A stretch of DNA of 64,000 bases from SAR202 cluster bacterium AC-409-J13_OGT_754m (GTDB taxonomy: Bacteria > Chloroflexota > Dehalococcoidia > Lucifugimonadales > GCA-2712585): positions 1 through 64,000 of the forward strand of contig VEXD01000004.1 of the NCBI GenBank assembly GCA_009391235.1, written 5' to 3'. Shown piece after piece: positions 29,723 to 40,731 of this stretch. The notes beneath the pieces were generated by a model, which saw only the letters and a program-made list of their open reading frames with translations, searched no databases and was not told the origin of the DNA. The translations under genes and the position numbers were made by a program. Every line of letters starts with the position of its first letter. Position 1 is the first letter of the stretch.

Positions 29723-30604
29723 ATGACCATATTGCTGGATGGTAAGGCAACTTCGCAAGTAATTCGAGAAGAGATAGCAGCTTCAGTTAAAGATTTGGTA
29801 ACCAACACTGGGATTACCCCTGGATTAGCTGCAGTCCTTGTTGGAGATGATCCTGCATCTGCCGTGTACGTTAGGAACAAGAGTCGTGCTTGTGGAGAGG
29901 TTGGGATATTTGCGGAGACTTTTAGACTATCTGCTGACTCAACGCAGCACGAACTAGAAGAATTGATTGATAGTCTTAATAGCAATGATAAGTTTCATGG
30001 TGTATTAATTCAGTTACCGTTACCGCAACATATGGATGAAATTAAGGTGATAGCTCGATTGGATCCCAATAAAGATGTTGATTGTATGCATCCGTTGAAC
30101 ATTGGTCTTTTAATGCAAGGCAGGTCGGATTTTATACCAGGCACCCCAGGGGGAATACAACAACTCCTAGTTCGTAATGGATATAGCACGAATGGCAAGC
30201 ACGTAGTTATCTGTGGTAGAAGCAATATTGTGGGCAAACCACTTGCAATACTGATGCTACAGAAAACATTGGATGCCAATGCTACTGTAACAGTATGTCA
30301 TACCGGCACCTCGGATTTGCCTTCTATAACTAAGAAAGCTGACATATTGGTAGCCGCGATAGGTAAACCTAAAGCAATTAGAGCGGACATGGTAAGAGAT
30401 GGGGCTATAGTCGTAGATGTAGGTATAAATAGGATAGATGATGCTAGTAAACGCCGGGGATACAGGCTAGTTGGGGATGTGGATTTTGATGGAGTAGTAG
30501 GCAAGGTGGCGGCAATTACTCCTGTTCCAGGAGGGGTAGGCCCTATGACTATTGCTATGCTTCTAGTTAATACTATTACCGCTGCGAAGAAGCGTCTAGG
30601 TTAA
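29723..30604 (+). CDS. folD: Methylenetetrahydrofolate dehydrogenase/cyclohydrolase
   Basis: GLAAVLVGDDPASAVYVRNKSRACGEVGI, GVLIQLPLPQHMD, PGTPGGIQQLL, GRSNIVGKPLA, TPVPGGVGPMTIAMLL. Confidence 0.96.
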   Translation: MTILLDGKATSQVIREEIAASVKDLVTNTGITPGLAAVLVGDDPASAVYVRNKSRACGEVGIFAETFRLSADSTQHELEELIDSLNSNDKFHGVLIQLPLPQHMDEIKVIARLDPNKDVDCMHPLNIGLLMQGRSDFIPGTPGGIQQLLVRNGYSTNGKHVVICGRSNIVGKPLAILMLQKTLDANATVTVCHTGTSDLPSITKKADILVAAIGKPKAIRADMVRDGAIVVDVGINRIDDASKRRGYRLVGDVDFDGVVGKVAAITPVPGGVGPMTIAMLLVNTITAAKKRLG

Positions 30605-30626
30605 ATTGTATGCCACTCTATACGAT

Positions 30627-32123
30627 TTATTCTGCGTTGGGTCCGTGTGGTGCGTATGAAGTTGCATTTGGGTTGCCCTTGACGTATCTAGCCTGACCCT
30701 GTTTACCGACAAGTTTACCGTCGTCGATAACAACATGGCCTCTTACCATAGTAAGCACTGGCATCCCGAGGAGTTCCATTCCTCTGAAGGTAGATAGGTC
30801 ACTAATACCATGCTCATCAGTTACTGTATGAGGTCTAGATTGGTCCCATATGGCTAGGTCGGCATCTGAACCTGGCTGAAGTATACCTTTTTGAGGATAT
30901 ATACCGAATATTTTAGCTGGATTTTCACAGAATAATTGAACAAATCTGGGCATTGTAATACGACCTGTGTTAACCCCATGTGACCAAACTACTGGCATCA
31001 TGAATTCCAGTGTAGAAAGTCCTGCAGCGATATCGAAGATATTTTCATTTTCCAAATCAGGCTCTTTGGCATTTCCAATAACAGAACCTAGACTACCAGT
31101 TAATTTCAGGTTACGTGTGTAACCAGTGAAGTCACTACCGATGGTATTAAGTGTACCTCTGGCTATGCCGTCCCACATGGCGATCTTATCCTCATCTTGT
31201 CTTAATGGAGGAGCCACCTTAAGAGCATAGCCCTGTTTTAGCATGTCATTATCTGTCAGAGTTAGGTAATGAGGACATGTTTCTCCGTAAAGATTGAGGC
31301 CTTTATCCTTGTAATGGTCCAATATAGGCAGTACATCATGAGTGCTTAAATGAACTGGATATAGAGGAGAGCCAGTTACCATGGCCATTGTAGCTGCTCT
31401 ATTAACAGCTTCAGCTTCTAATATGTTCGGCGCTGACTTAAGGTGGAATTGGCGAGAAGTTTGTCCTTGACTGCGAAAGCGGTTTTCCAGAAACACCTTA
31501 CAACATCCATTTTCAGCATGAACCATTGCCATGCCCCCATCTTTTGCAGATAGGTCCATAACTCGCATGATCATATCGTCTGGGAGAGCCATTTGATTAG
31601 AAGACGCATCAGATACCCAGGGATTCCAGGTCATAAACATTTTGAATGAAATGGCGCCTAGGCGAATAAGTTCTGGGATAACCTTATCTATAGTGTCTTC
31701 GTCTCGCATGGTGATGAGCCCATGTACAGCGAAGTCGGTATATGATACTTCCTCGGCGTATTCTATGAATCCTTTTACGATATCCGGGTTGTATTTTCGT
31801 ATGCCCCATGTATTTTCAAAGTGTTCGTGTCTATGAGTTTCTGAGCCTATAAATGCATGTACGGTAGTTACTCCTCCATAAGCGGCACAAATGGAGTAAG
31901 TATCCATTTTATCTCCAAATATAGGATGAGCATGACAATCTATTCCACCTGGCAGGATATAACGACCCTTAGCATCTATTACATTGCGAGCCTTGGAATC
32001 AGCAATATTAGTTCCGAGTTCTTCCACCTTTCCGTTGGATATAAGGATATCTGATCGAGTGATACCTTCACCGGATACAAGCAGTCCGCCTTTAATGAGC
32101 AAATCACTGAGTTGCGTAGTCAT
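30627..32123 (-). CDS. Dihydropyrimidinase/hydantoinase-like cyclic amidohydrolase
   Basis: DAKGRYILPGGIDCHAHPIFGD, LGAISFKMFMTWN (candidate carboxylated Lys), GSDFTGY, GSDADLAIWD. Confidence 0.87.
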   Translation of the reverse strand: MTTQLSDLLIKGGLLVSGEGITRSDILISNGKVEELGTNIADSKARNVIDAKGRYILPGGIDCHAHPIFGDKMDTYSICAAYGGVTTVHAFIGSETHRHEHFENTWGIRKYNPDIVKGFIEYAEEVSYTDFAVHGLITMRDEDTIDKVIPELIRLGAISFKMFMTWNPWVSDASSNQMALPDDMIMRVMDLSAKDGGMAMVHAENGCCKVFLENRFRSQGQTSRQFHLKSAPNILEAEAVNRAATMAMVTGSPLYPVHLSTHDVLPILDHYKDKGLNLYGETCPHYLTLTDNDMLKQGYALKVAPPLRQDEDKIAMWDGIARGTLNTIGSDFTGYTRNLKLTGSLGSVIGNAKEPDLENENIFDIAAGLSTLEFMMPVVWSHGVNTGRITMPRFVQLFCENPAKIFGIYPQKGILQPGSDADLAIWDQSRPHTVTDEHGISDLSTFRGMELLGMPVLTMVRGHVVIDDGKLVGKQGQARYVKGNPNATSYAPHGPNAE

Positions 32124-32212
32124 AATATGCCTCCGAAGGGAACTTAGACGAATGGTATGCTAGCATTCACGTGATGGGATAACAAGGCGATAAATTTAGT
32201 TTGTGATATAAT

Positions 32213-33256
32213 TTGCTCCTTCTTTGTATGAAGACAAGTGATTTTGACTACTCTTTGCCTCCAGAATATATCGCTCAAACTCCTCTGAAGTGTCGCGATG
32301 ATAGTAGAATGTTGGTTGTCGATCGCTCAACAGGTCTCCTAAAAGACTCCAAATTCCGTAATTTGGTTGAACATTTGAACTCTGGGGATGTTCTGGTATT
32401 TAATGATACTAGGGTAATACCCGGACGAATATATGCAAGAAATGTGATTACTCAGCGTAATGTTGAATTGTTGTTGTTGCGAAGAATTGAACCCGGAATA
32501 TGGCATGCGATTGGCAAACCCGGAAAATATTTGAAAGCAGGATCTCGCTTTAATGTCAAAGGTTCAGACGTAATTATTGAAGTGATTGATTGGCATGAAG
32601 GTGGAATCCGTGTTTTGAAGTTATCAACGGAGAAGGATATGGAATCCTGGGGGCATACCCCTCTTCCTCCGTACATTCGACAGCCTCTAGAGGACCCAGA
32701 GAGATACCAGACTATATATTCCCAGACATTGGGTAGCGTTGCAGCTCCTACTGCCGGTTTGCATTTTACTAAGAAGGTTTTAGATGATCTGAAACGGAAA
32801 GGAGTTTGCCAAACATCTATTACGTTACATATAGGTATCGATACTTTCAGACCAGTTGATGTTGAGGATCCTATGAATCATCATATTCATAGAGAATATA
32901 TTTTTTGCGATTCGGATACAGCAAAAAAGATCAAATCAGCTAAACAAAATGGTGGAAGGGTTATTGCAGTTGGAACAACTGTAGTTCGCACACTAGAACA
33001 GCTAGCTCTTTGGTATGATTTAGGTGCGGAGGACATTTCCTCCTCTATGGAAGGATGGGCTGACATTCTAATACTTCCTGGACATAAATTCAGGGTGGTT
33101 GATTCGATGATAACTAACTTTCATTTGCCTAAGAGTACGGTTTTAATGATGACAAGTGCGTTTGCAGGATGGGACAGGATTGAACATGCATATATGGCAG
33201 CTATGAAAATGAATTATCGGTTTTACAGCTTTGGGGATTCTATGTTGATTCTTTAG
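32213..33256 (+). CDS. queA: S-adenosylmethionine:tRNA ribosyltransferase-isomerase
   Basis: FDYSLPPEYIAQTPLKCRDDSRMLV, VLVFNDTRVIPGRIYA, TAGLHFTKKVLDDL, SMITNFHLPKSTVLMM. Confidence 0.96.
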   Translation: MLLLCMKTSDFDYSLPPEYIAQTPLKCRDDSRMLVVDRSTGLLKDSKFRNLVEHLNSGDVLVFNDTRVIPGRIYARNVITQRNVELLLLRRIEPGIWHAIGKPGKYLKAGSRFNVKGSDVIIEVIDWHEGGIRVLKLSTEKDMESWGHTPLPPYIRQPLEDPERYQTIYSQTLGSVAAPTAGLHFTKKVLDDLKRKGVCQTSITLHIGIDTFRPVDVEDPMNHHIHREYIFCDSDTAKKIKSAKQNGGRVIAVGTTVVRTLEQLALWYDLGAEDISSSMEGWADILILPGHKFRVVDSMITNFHLPKSTVLMMTSAFAGWDRIEHAYMAAMKMNYRFYSFGDSMLIL

Positions 33257-33327
33257 GATGCTTTTGGTTTGGATGTGAGTCGGTAACGTTAAACAAGGTG
33301 TTGAAGCAGCCTTATTGAGATTAACTA

Positions 33328-33681
33328 TTAGATCTGGATCAATTGAAGAATATTCCCGTCGGGGTCACAAAAAGTAGACACCCAACCTCCCCAATCCTCT
33401 TTTTCAGGAATTCGCATAAAGACGACTCCTTTTTTCGATAGTCGAGAATACTCCTCGGAAATATCGGTTACACCTAGGTTAATCATTATTCTGAATGGAT
33501 CGCTATTTGGACCATTTACTTTATCATGAAGGCCTAAATTGAGACGGAAACCTTTGAATTTAAATGCGACGAAATCACCATGATTTGAATGCAAAGGTAA
33601 TTTCATAATATCTCTATAGAATGGCAACATATTGTCAATATTTGACGTCCAGATGGTGACACCTATAACTCCATAGATCAT
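33328..33681 (-). CDS. VOC/glyoxalase-like protein
   Basis: TIWTSNIDNMLPFYRDIMKLPLHSNHGDFVAFKFKGFRLNLG...CDPDGNILQLIQI. Confidence 0.82.
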   Translation of the reverse strand: MIYGVIGVTIWTSNIDNMLPFYRDIMKLPLHSNHGDFVAFKFKGFRLNLGLHDKVNGPNSDPFRIMINLGVTDISEEYSRLSKKGVVFMRIPEKEDWGGWVSTFCDPDGNILQLIQI

Positions 33682-33799
33682 ATGACCTCCTTAAAATTCT
33701 TCCTCATTAGTGGGCTAAGCTTTATACTTATATAACATAGGATCACTGTTAATATAATGGAAAGTACATATCATTGCTCTACTATTTCGGGAGGTTACT

Positions 33800-34981
33800 G
33801 TGCGAAATGCTGTTATATTAGGCGCCACTAGGACGCCTATAGGAAAATTTGGAGGCGGGCTCTCTAATGTCTCGGCAGTCAAGCTGGGTGGAATTGTTAT
33901 TGCAGAGGCATTAAAGCGTGCTGAGCTTGCAGTAGAAAATGTTGATGAAGTGATTATGGGGAACGTCATTTTTGCAGGACAGGGAATGAACCCTGCTAGG
34001 CAAGCTTCCATTGCGGGAGGTTTGCCAACAACAGTGCCCGCTATGACTATCAATAAAGTTTGTGGTTCGGGGCTTAAAGCGGTAGCCCTAGCTGCTCAGG
34101 CTATTCGATCTGGGGATGCAGATGTAATAATTTGTGGTGGATTTGAGAACATGAGTCTTGCTCCCTACTTGTTAAGGAAAGCGCGCTACGGTTATAGATT
34201 AGGGGAGGGTGAATTAATTGATTCCGTAATAAACGATGGTCTTTCAGATTGTATGATTGATTGCCATATGGGTGTTACTGCAGAACATCTCGCTAAAATC
34301 TATGGTTTGAGTCGCCAAGATATAGATCATTACGCTTTGCGCAGTCAAAAACGGGCCAATAAAGCGATTAAAGAAGGCCTGTTTGATGAAGAGATAGTAA
34401 ATGTATATGTGGAGCAACGGAAAGGTGACGTTGCTGTCATTTCGAGTGATGAGCACCCGAGATTAGATACAAGTATAGAAGGATTGGCACAGCTTAGTCC
34501 TGCATTTGCAAAAGATGGCTTAGTGACTGCTGGAAACTCTTCAGGGATTAATGATGGAGCTTCGGCAATGGTAGTTATGGATGAAACCAAGGCTAGGGAA
34601 TTATCTTTGGAGCCAATGGCTTTAATACGCAGTTATGCTTCTGCCGCATTAGAACCTATGATGATGGGGGTTGCTCCAGTGCAAGCGATACGTGGTGCTT
34701 TGGATAAAGCAGAAAAGACTTTAGAAGATATCGATTTAATTGAAATTAATGAAGCTTTTGCCGCACAAGTTTTGTCTGTAGGTGCAGAGTTAGACTTAGA
34801 CTGGGGAATTACAAATGTTAACGGGGGAGCCATAGCATTAGGGCATCCAATAGGCGCCAGTGGAGCGCGTATTCTTACTACTCTTCTTTATGAAATGAAA
34901 CGGCGGGATGATAGGTTCGGGCTTGCAAGTTTGTGTATTGGCGGTGGCCAAGGTATTGCTATGGTAGTTGAACGAGTTTAA
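33800..34981 (+). CDS. Acetyl-CoA C-acetyltransferase (thiolase)
   Basis: NKVCGSGLKAVALA, NVNGGAIALGHPIGASGARI, LCIGGGQGIAMVVE. Confidence 0.95.
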   Translation: MRNAVILGATRTPIGKFGGGLSNVSAVKLGGIVIAEALKRAELAVENVDEVIMGNVIFAGQGMNPARQASIAGGLPTTVPAMTINKVCGSGLKAVALAAQAIRSGDADVIICGGFENMSLAPYLLRKARYGYRLGEGELIDSVINDGLSDCMIDCHMGVTAEHLAKIYGLSRQDIDHYALRSQKRANKAIKEGLFDEEIVNVYVEQRKGDVAVISSDEHPRLDTSIEGLAQLSPAFAKDGLVTAGNSSGINDGASAMVVMDETKARELSLEPMALIRSYASAALEPMMMGVAPVQAIRGALDKAEKTLEDIDLIEINEAFAAQVLSVGAELDLDWGITNVNGGAIALGHPIGASGARILTTLLYEMKRRDDRFGLASLCIGGGQGIAMVVERV

Positions 34982-34999
34982 TTAACTCATCCAGAGCGG

Positions 35000-37051
35000 T
35001 TACAGGTCTTTTATTTGTTGATATAGGGCTTCAGAATCTGTAACGGGCAGTTTGCAGACATTGTTTTCGCATACATATGCAGTTGGTTTGCCTCTGAGTT
35101 TAGTTCGGTAGTTTAGCAGCGGTATATCATCAATCGAATCTTGAATAGCATCATTAAATCCAGCAAGTATCTTATTGGGAATGTAACTGTTGTGGATTAC
35201 TTTCAGCAACGCTTTGGTAGCAGGATCGGTTGGCTGTCCTATAACAACAATGTCTTTTGAAGGATTTTGATAAAGGTCTAGACTTGATAGCCAGCGACCC
35301 ATCCCGTTTGGGTAGCGTGCCATAATTTGATGCATCGAGCTTAATGCGGTTTCAGCGATGGACAGATATCGTTTTTGTGAAGTGAGTCTGGATAATTTAA
35401 CGAGCACCTCTACAGCTATAGAGGAGCCTGACGGAGTAGCATTGTCGAAGAATTCCCGCGGCCTGATTATTAATGCTTCATGATCCTTGCTTGTATCGTA
35501 AAATAAACCTGTCTCAGGATCCCAAAATAGGTCAATCATAATGTCGACCAACTTTTTAGATTGGGTGAACCAGATTGGGTCAAAAGTGGCTTCATAAAGT
35601 GCTAATAGTCCGTCTGCTAAAAATGAATAATCTTCTAAATACCCGTTTAGTTTAGCTTTTCCATCTTTGTAGGTTCTACATAGTCGGTCATTGACTAACA
35701 GGTTGTTTATTATGAAGTGGGCGTTGTTAATAGCGGCTTCAAGATAATCCTCTCTCTCAAATACAGAGGACGCCTGAGCGATTGCTCGTAGAGTTAAGCC
35801 ATTCCAGGCAGTAAGTATTTTATCATCGCGCTGAGGAGCAACACGACTATTCCTAAAATGCAGTAAGATGATTTTGCATCGTTCTATAGTTGAATCAAAG
35901 TCATGTTCAGTCAAATTGAATTTTCTAGCTAACTCTTTAGAGCTAATGGTAATGTTTAGTATATTTTTGCCTTCAAAATTACCAGTGGCGGTCACATTGA
36001 AATATTTTTTAAATATTTCGACATCTGGATTGTCAAGGGCTTCATCTATTTCGTTTTGTGTCCAAACAAAAAATTTACCTTCAATATTTTCGCTATCTGC
36101 ATCTTGAGATGAACAGAATCCTCCCTCATTCGTTGTCATTTCCCTTAAGATATAATCTATGGTTTCCTCGGTTACCTTTCTATACCGGCTTTTTCCAGTA
36201 GCTTGGAATGCGTGTGTGTATAAGCTGGCCAATAGGGCATTGTCATAGAGCATTTTTTCAAAATGGGGCACTAGCCAAGACTCATCTGTTGAATATCTAT
36301 GAAAACCTCCACCTAGCTGGTCGTAGATTCCACCATTAGCCATCTTATTCAAGGAAAATTCCACCATGTGTAAAGCTACTTTGTTTTTAGTTGAGTGGTG
36401 GTTATGAAGTAGGAAGTCATAAATCATTGGCTGTGGGAATTTGGGAGCCATTCCAAACCCACCCTCTACTGAGTCGAATCCTTGCTTTAATTGGGTAAAA
36501 GCCGCGTCTATTAACTCCATGTAAGGCATTTCTTTATGTGATCGTATCTTTGCCATATTTTCTAAATGTTCCAATAATCCAGATGTAGCATTAGCAAGTT
36601 CTGTCTTGCGATTTAAGTATGCTTCTGCCATTGCAGTTAAAACCCTGGGGAATCCGGGCATTCCTCCCCGATCCTCTGGGGGATAGTATGTTCCTCCGTA
36701 AAAAGGTTTGCCTTCCGGAGTAAGGAATACGGTCATTGGCCATCCACCATGGCCAGTTAAGGCTTGAACTGCTTGCATATAAATGGAATCAATATCAGGT
36801 CGTTCTTCTCTATCTACTTTAATGCTTACAAAATGTAAGTTCATCAAGTCAGCGATGGCACTATTTTCAAAGGATTCATGTTCCATAACATGACACCAAT
36901 GGCAAGCGGAATACCCTACACTGAGAAGGATAGGTTTATCTTCTTCCTTTGCTTTTTTCAGCGCTTCAGGGCCCCATGGATACCATTGCACGGGGTTATT
37001 AGCATGTTGAAGAAGATATGGACTGGTTTCGTATTGGAGTTTATTAGCCAA
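35000..37051 (-). CDS. YyaL/spermatogenesis-associated protein 20-like thioredoxin-domain (DUF255) protein
   Basis: [80 protein letters not shown]. Confidence 0.94.
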   Translation of the reverse strand: MANKLQYETSPYLLQHANNPVQWYPWGPEALKKAKEEDKPILLSVGYSACHWCHVMEHESFENSAIADLMNLHFVSIKVDREERPDIDSIYMQAVQALTGHGGWPMTVFLTPEGKPFYGGTYYPPEDRGGMPGFPRVLTAMAEAYLNRKTELANATSGLLEHLENMAKIRSHKEMPYMELIDAAFTQLKQGFDSVEGGFGMAPKFPQPMIYDFLLHNHHSTKNKVALHMVEFSLNKMANGGIYDQLGGGFHRYSTDESWLVPHFEKMLYDNALLASLYTHAFQATGKSRYRKVTEETIDYILREMTTNEGGFCSSQDADSENIEGKFFVWTQNEIDEALDNPDVEIFKKYFNVTATGNFEGKNILNITISSKELARKFNLTEHDFDSTIERCKIILLHFRNSRVAPQRDDKILTAWNGLTLRAIAQASSVFEREDYLEAAINNAHFIINNLLVNDRLCRTYKDGKAKLNGYLEDYSFLADGLLALYEATFDPIWFTQSKKLVDIMIDLFWDPETGLFYDTSKDHEALIIRPREFFDNATPSGSSIAVEVLVKLSRLTSQKRYLSIAETALSSMHQIMARYPNGMGRWLSSLDLYQNPSKDIVVIGQPTDPATKALLKVIHNSYIPNKILAGFNDAIQDSIDDIPLLNYRTKLRGKPTAYVCENNVCKLPVTDSEALYQQIKDL

Positions 37052-37184
37052 TAGATTTCTTCCCCGTTATAAAATACGTTGATTTATTTTGGACTAGGAA
37101 GTATAAAATAGCCAGTGTTAACTTACTGGAACCCATGGGGCAATGTTAGGCATCATGGGGTGTTGTTAGAACTGGAGCAAATAT

Positions 37185-38369
37185 ATGAAGTGGGCATCCG
37201 CATTATCAGAAAACCCAGATACTATTACTGGTTTATCCGAATGCATTTCGGAAATCGAAAAGCAAACCGATGTGAATTCAATTGATCTAGCAGTATTGTT
37301 TATAACAGATGATCACAAGGGAGACTTCAGAAGGATACCTCTGGTGATACATGAGAGGCTTAATCCCACCCAGTTTGTTGGCTGCTCGGCCGGAGGGGTG
37401 ATAGGTAACGGGAAAGAAGTAGAACATAGGTCTGGCATATCCTTGACCGTGGCCAGTTTACCTCAAGTCAACCTGAATTCATTCCATGTTGATGATGATG
37501 CGCTTCCTGATTTGGATGCACCCCCAACAGAATGGGAAACACTAACAGGGATGTCTGCTGATAAGGATCCGCAATTCTTAATTATTACAGACCCATTCAC
37601 AATTCGCAGTCAGAATCTCTTGTTAGGATTGGATTATGCTTTTAAGAAAGGGACAAAAATAGGCGGTATGGCCAGCGGTTCTTCACCGGAAGGAGGAAAC
37701 ACTCTCTTTCTAGGTGATAAAACATTTGACTCTGGGGCAGTTGCGATCATATTTGATGGTAATATTGTTATTGATCCAGTTGTCGCTCAAGGGTGCAGAC
37801 CGATCGGCACCCCAATGCGTATAACCAGAAGTGAACGCAATGTACTGATAGAATTGGATGGACGCCCAACGGTCGAAATTTTGAAAGAGATATATAAAGA
37901 TCTTACTTCTCATGATCGGGAGTTGGTAAGGCATTCACTATTCTTAGGAATGGTAATGGATAAATTTGAAGAAGATCCTCAATTGGGAGATTTTTTGATC
38001 AGAAATATAGTCGGCATAGATCCTAGTACTGGAGCTATGGCCATTGGAGAAGGGTTGGAAGAAGGCCAAATTGTCCAATTCCACCTTAGAGACGCTAATA
38101 CGTCACAAGAAGATCTTAGTGGCATCCTTTGCAACTATTCAGACCAACATGCCCCTATGGATTCAGCTGGAGCTTTATTGTTTTCATGTTTAGGAAGGGG
38201 GGAATATCTTTATGGCCTAGCTGATCACGATACTAATATGTTTAAGGATATAATAGGTGACATTCCATTAGGGGGATTTTTCTGCAATGGTGAAATAGGC
38301 CCTGTTGGTGGAACTACTTATCTCCACGGGTATACTAGTTCCTTTGGCATATTCAGAACGCGGGGATGA
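37185..38369 (+). CDS. FIST-domain (FIST_N/FIST_C) sensory protein
   Basis: FVGCSAGGVIGNGKEVEHRSGISL, SGAVAIIFDGN...GCRPIGTPMRIT, GALLFSCLGRG, GFFCNGEIGPVGGTTYLHGYTSSFGIF. Confidence 0.9.
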   Translation: MKWASALSENPDTITGLSECISEIEKQTDVNSIDLAVLFITDDHKGDFRRIPLVIHERLNPTQFVGCSAGGVIGNGKEVEHRSGISLTVASLPQVNLNSFHVDDDALPDLDAPPTEWETLTGMSADKDPQFLIITDPFTIRSQNLLLGLDYAFKKGTKIGGMASGSSPEGGNTLFLGDKTFDSGAVAIIFDGNIVIDPVVAQGCRPIGTPMRITRSERNVLIELDGRPTVEILKEIYKDLTSHDRELVRHSLFLGMVMDKFEEDPQLGDFLIRNIVGIDPSTGAMAIGEGLEEGQIVQFHLRDANTSQEDLSGILCNYSDQHAPMDSAGALLFSCLGRGEYLYGLADHDTNMFKDIIGDIPLGGFFCNGEIGPVGGTTYLHGYTSSFGIFRTRG

Positions 38370-38486
38370 TTCCGCTAACCGAGAGGTTTACATAACACTC
38401 TCTTATTAATTATTAGGGTCGGGAATTTACAGAATAAACAATTTTTGAATATTTCGTTAGGTAGCAATACTTGATATGCGAGAATA

Positions 38487-39029
38487 TTGGAATTAAAATT
38501 AACGGTAATGGAACAGTACCAATCAAACAATAGCTTTGGCCTTTTGACCGAAATAGGCGTAGAAGCTGTGGGCAAACCCGGAAACCGAACTTTCAGGCTT
38601 TCCCTAGGAGCTGGTGAAGCTCAAGCAGTGCTTTGGCTAGAAAAAGAACAATTGCAACAGTTAGCTATATATATTCAGCAGATAGAAGAGTCACTATCAC
38701 CGGCTAAATCTAGTCAGGGGAATAGTGTTCCAGAGGACACCTGGAACGGGGGTCCTACTTTCGTAGAATTCCAGGTAGGCGGTCTATCCATGGGGCACGA
38801 TTCTCCGTCGAATGCGTTCTTATTTTTGATTTATGGACTAGACACTGAAGAAAACTTCCCAGCTGATTTGAGTTTCTGGATTTCCGGTGAGATGGCTGAC
38901 AACCTTTCCAGGCAAGCTCTACAGGTTTGTGCGGCAGGCAGGCCACGCTGTTTTCTTTGTGATAAACCTATTGGGCCAGATGGTCATAAATGTATGCGTT
39001 CAAACGGACATCAAGCATATAAAGGATAG
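38487..39029 (+). CDS. DUF3090 family protein
   Basis: GNRTFRLSLGAGEAQAVLWLEKEQLQQLA...RPRCFLCDKPIGPDGHKCMRSNGHQ. Confidence 0.85.
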   Translation: MELKLTVMEQYQSNNSFGLLTEIGVEAVGKPGNRTFRLSLGAGEAQAVLWLEKEQLQQLAIYIQQIEESLSPAKSSQGNSVPEDTWNGGPTFVEFQVGGLSMGHDSPSNAFLFLIYGLDTEENFPADLSFWISGEMADNLSRQALQVCAAGRPRCFLCDKPIGPDGHKCMRSNGHQAYKG

Positions 39030-39060
39030 TGATTAATTCAGATCGTATTAGTCGGAAGAA

Positions 39061-39732
39061 ATGGGTAAATTCCTTAGTAAAGGCGAAATTCTATCGTGTG
39101 ACCGTTTCCCAGTGGGTTCGAATTACACATTTCTAGTTAAAATAGGGAATGGGACGGGTCGCCATCGGTTTGCCATTTATAAGCCAAAATATGGTGAAGT
39201 CCCGCTATGGGATTTTCCTTCCGGCACTCTGTACAAGAGGGAATATGCAGCCTACTTGCTTAGTGTGATTCTGGGTTGGAATTTTATCCCTGAAACAGTT
39301 ATAAGAGGTGGGCCTTATGGTGTTGGATCGGTGCAAAGGTATGTAATCCCATCTCAAACAATTTCATACGGAGATATTCCTGAGAATTATCGGTGTGCTC
39401 TTCGAGAAATTGCTTGTTTCGATATATTGGCGAATAATGCTGACAGAAAAGCCATGCATTGCTTTATAGGATCAGAAGGGCGTGTTTGGGGTATAGATCA
39501 TGGACTTACTTTCCATCAGCATCATAAATTGCGAACGGCTATCTGGGACTTTTGGGGAGAGGAATTTCCTGTGTATTTCAGTAAACCTTTGACAAAATTA
39601 ATGACTGGCTTAAATAAACCTAGAGGAAAAATTAAGGAGCTAGTGGATCTTTTGGAACCTATTGAGATAGAAGCCCTAAAGATCCGCCTAAATTGGTTAG
39701 TGGAATTAAATGCTTTTCCAACCTTAAGATAA
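39061..39732 (+). CDS. SCO1664-family protein (PI3/4-kinase-like fold)
   Basis: PVGSNYTFLVKIGN...AIYKPKYGEVPLWDFPSGTLYKREYAAYLLS; FDILANNADRKAMHCF; GIDHGLTFH. Confidence 0.85.
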   Translation: MGKFLSKGEILSCDRFPVGSNYTFLVKIGNGTGRHRFAIYKPKYGEVPLWDFPSGTLYKREYAAYLLSVILGWNFIPETVIRGGPYGVGSVQRYVIPSQTISYGDIPENYRCALREIACFDILANNADRKAMHCFIGSEGRVWGIDHGLTFHQHHKLRTAIWDFWGEEFPVYFSKPLTKLMTGLNKPRGKIKELVDLLEPIEIEALKIRLNWLVELNAFPTLR

Positions 39733-39823
39733 GACCCTACTTTAGGTTGTTTGGCCTGACATTCTGGTTAAAATTCTATTCCCTTGACACTTAACGAAGA
39801 CCAACTCTACAATTAGTTCGAGA

Positions 39824-40402
39824 TTGGGCAGGAGGTATCCAAGCATGCAAGAGATGACCATAGATAGCATTCGGGTCAGTCTCATGAATTACCAACGAGT
39901 AGTTATTCTTAAACACAAGGATTCGGATCGGTATTTGCCTATTTGGATTGGCCCAGCGGAAGCGGACGCAATTGCTGTTAAACTTCAGGAAATATCGGTA
40001 CCTAGGCCGTTGACGCACGACCTGCTTCAATCTTTTGTAGATACTTTGGGTGCCCAAATTACGCATATCCTGGTATACGATCTTAAGGATGACACCTTTT
40101 TTGCAAAGATAGGTCTTTCGAAAGGTGGGAAAAAATTTGATATTGATTCCCGTCCAAGTGATGCGATAGCTTTAGCGGTTAGGGCTCAGGTGCCAATCTA
40201 CGCTGAAGACTCTGTGATGGAAGTGGCCAGCATTCAACTTGATTCGGAAACGGGCAAGCCCATAATACTAGGTGAATCGGAATATGATGGAGAACAACCA
40301 AGCAAGGTGAATGAAGAGGAATTGCGGAGACTTTCTGCTTTTACTGATTTTATAGACACCTTGGATTTGGAAGATTTCGGCAAAACTTCTTCTAGTGGTT
40401 GA
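39824..40402 (+). CDS. Bifunctional nuclease (BFN/DUF151) family protein
   Basis: LKHKDSDRYLPIWIGPAEADAIAVKLQ...RPLTHDLLQSFVDTLGA...DSRPSDAIALAVRAQVPIYA. Confidence 0.93.
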   Translation: MGRRYPSMQEMTIDSIRVSLMNYQRVVILKHKDSDRYLPIWIGPAEADAIAVKLQEISVPRPLTHDLLQSFVDTLGAQITHILVYDLKDDTFFAKIGLSKGGKKFDIDSRPSDAIALAVRAQVPIYAEDSVMEVASIQLDSETGKPIILGESEYDGEQPSKVNEEELRRLSAFTDFIDTLDLEDFGKTSSSG

Positions 40403-40468
40403 AGCGATCTATTTGTTTGACTTGGGTAGGGGCTAGTGATAAAGTTCACTAAGTTTCTAGAGTAAAAG

Positions 40469-40723
40469 ATGTCTGCGTATTCACTTGCGCTTAGACTTGT
40501 CGGTGTTGGGTGGTTTATATCTAGTAGTGTAGTAATTGGCCTACTGGGAGGGAAGTGGCTTGATGACAAAACTGAGAGTTCCCCGCTATTTGTGTTGTCG
40601 GGAGTTGCCTTAGGTTTATTAGTCTCAAGTTACAGTATTTATAAGACGTTGGCACATATAATACGGCAGTCGGATAGCAGTGTTTCTCCTCTACAAGAGG
40701 ATGATAAAGAAGAAGGTGATTGA
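40469..40723 (+). CDS. AtpZ/AtpI-like small membrane protein
   Basis: Two hydrophobic helices with GGKWLDDKTESSPLFVLSGVALGLL; immediately upstream of atpB. Confidence 0.75.
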   Translation: MSAYSLALRLVGVGWFISSSVVIGLLGGKWLDDKTESSPLFVLSGVALGLLVSSYSIYKTLAHIIRQSDSSVSPLQEDDKEEGD

Positions 40724-40731
40724 TAGGACTT

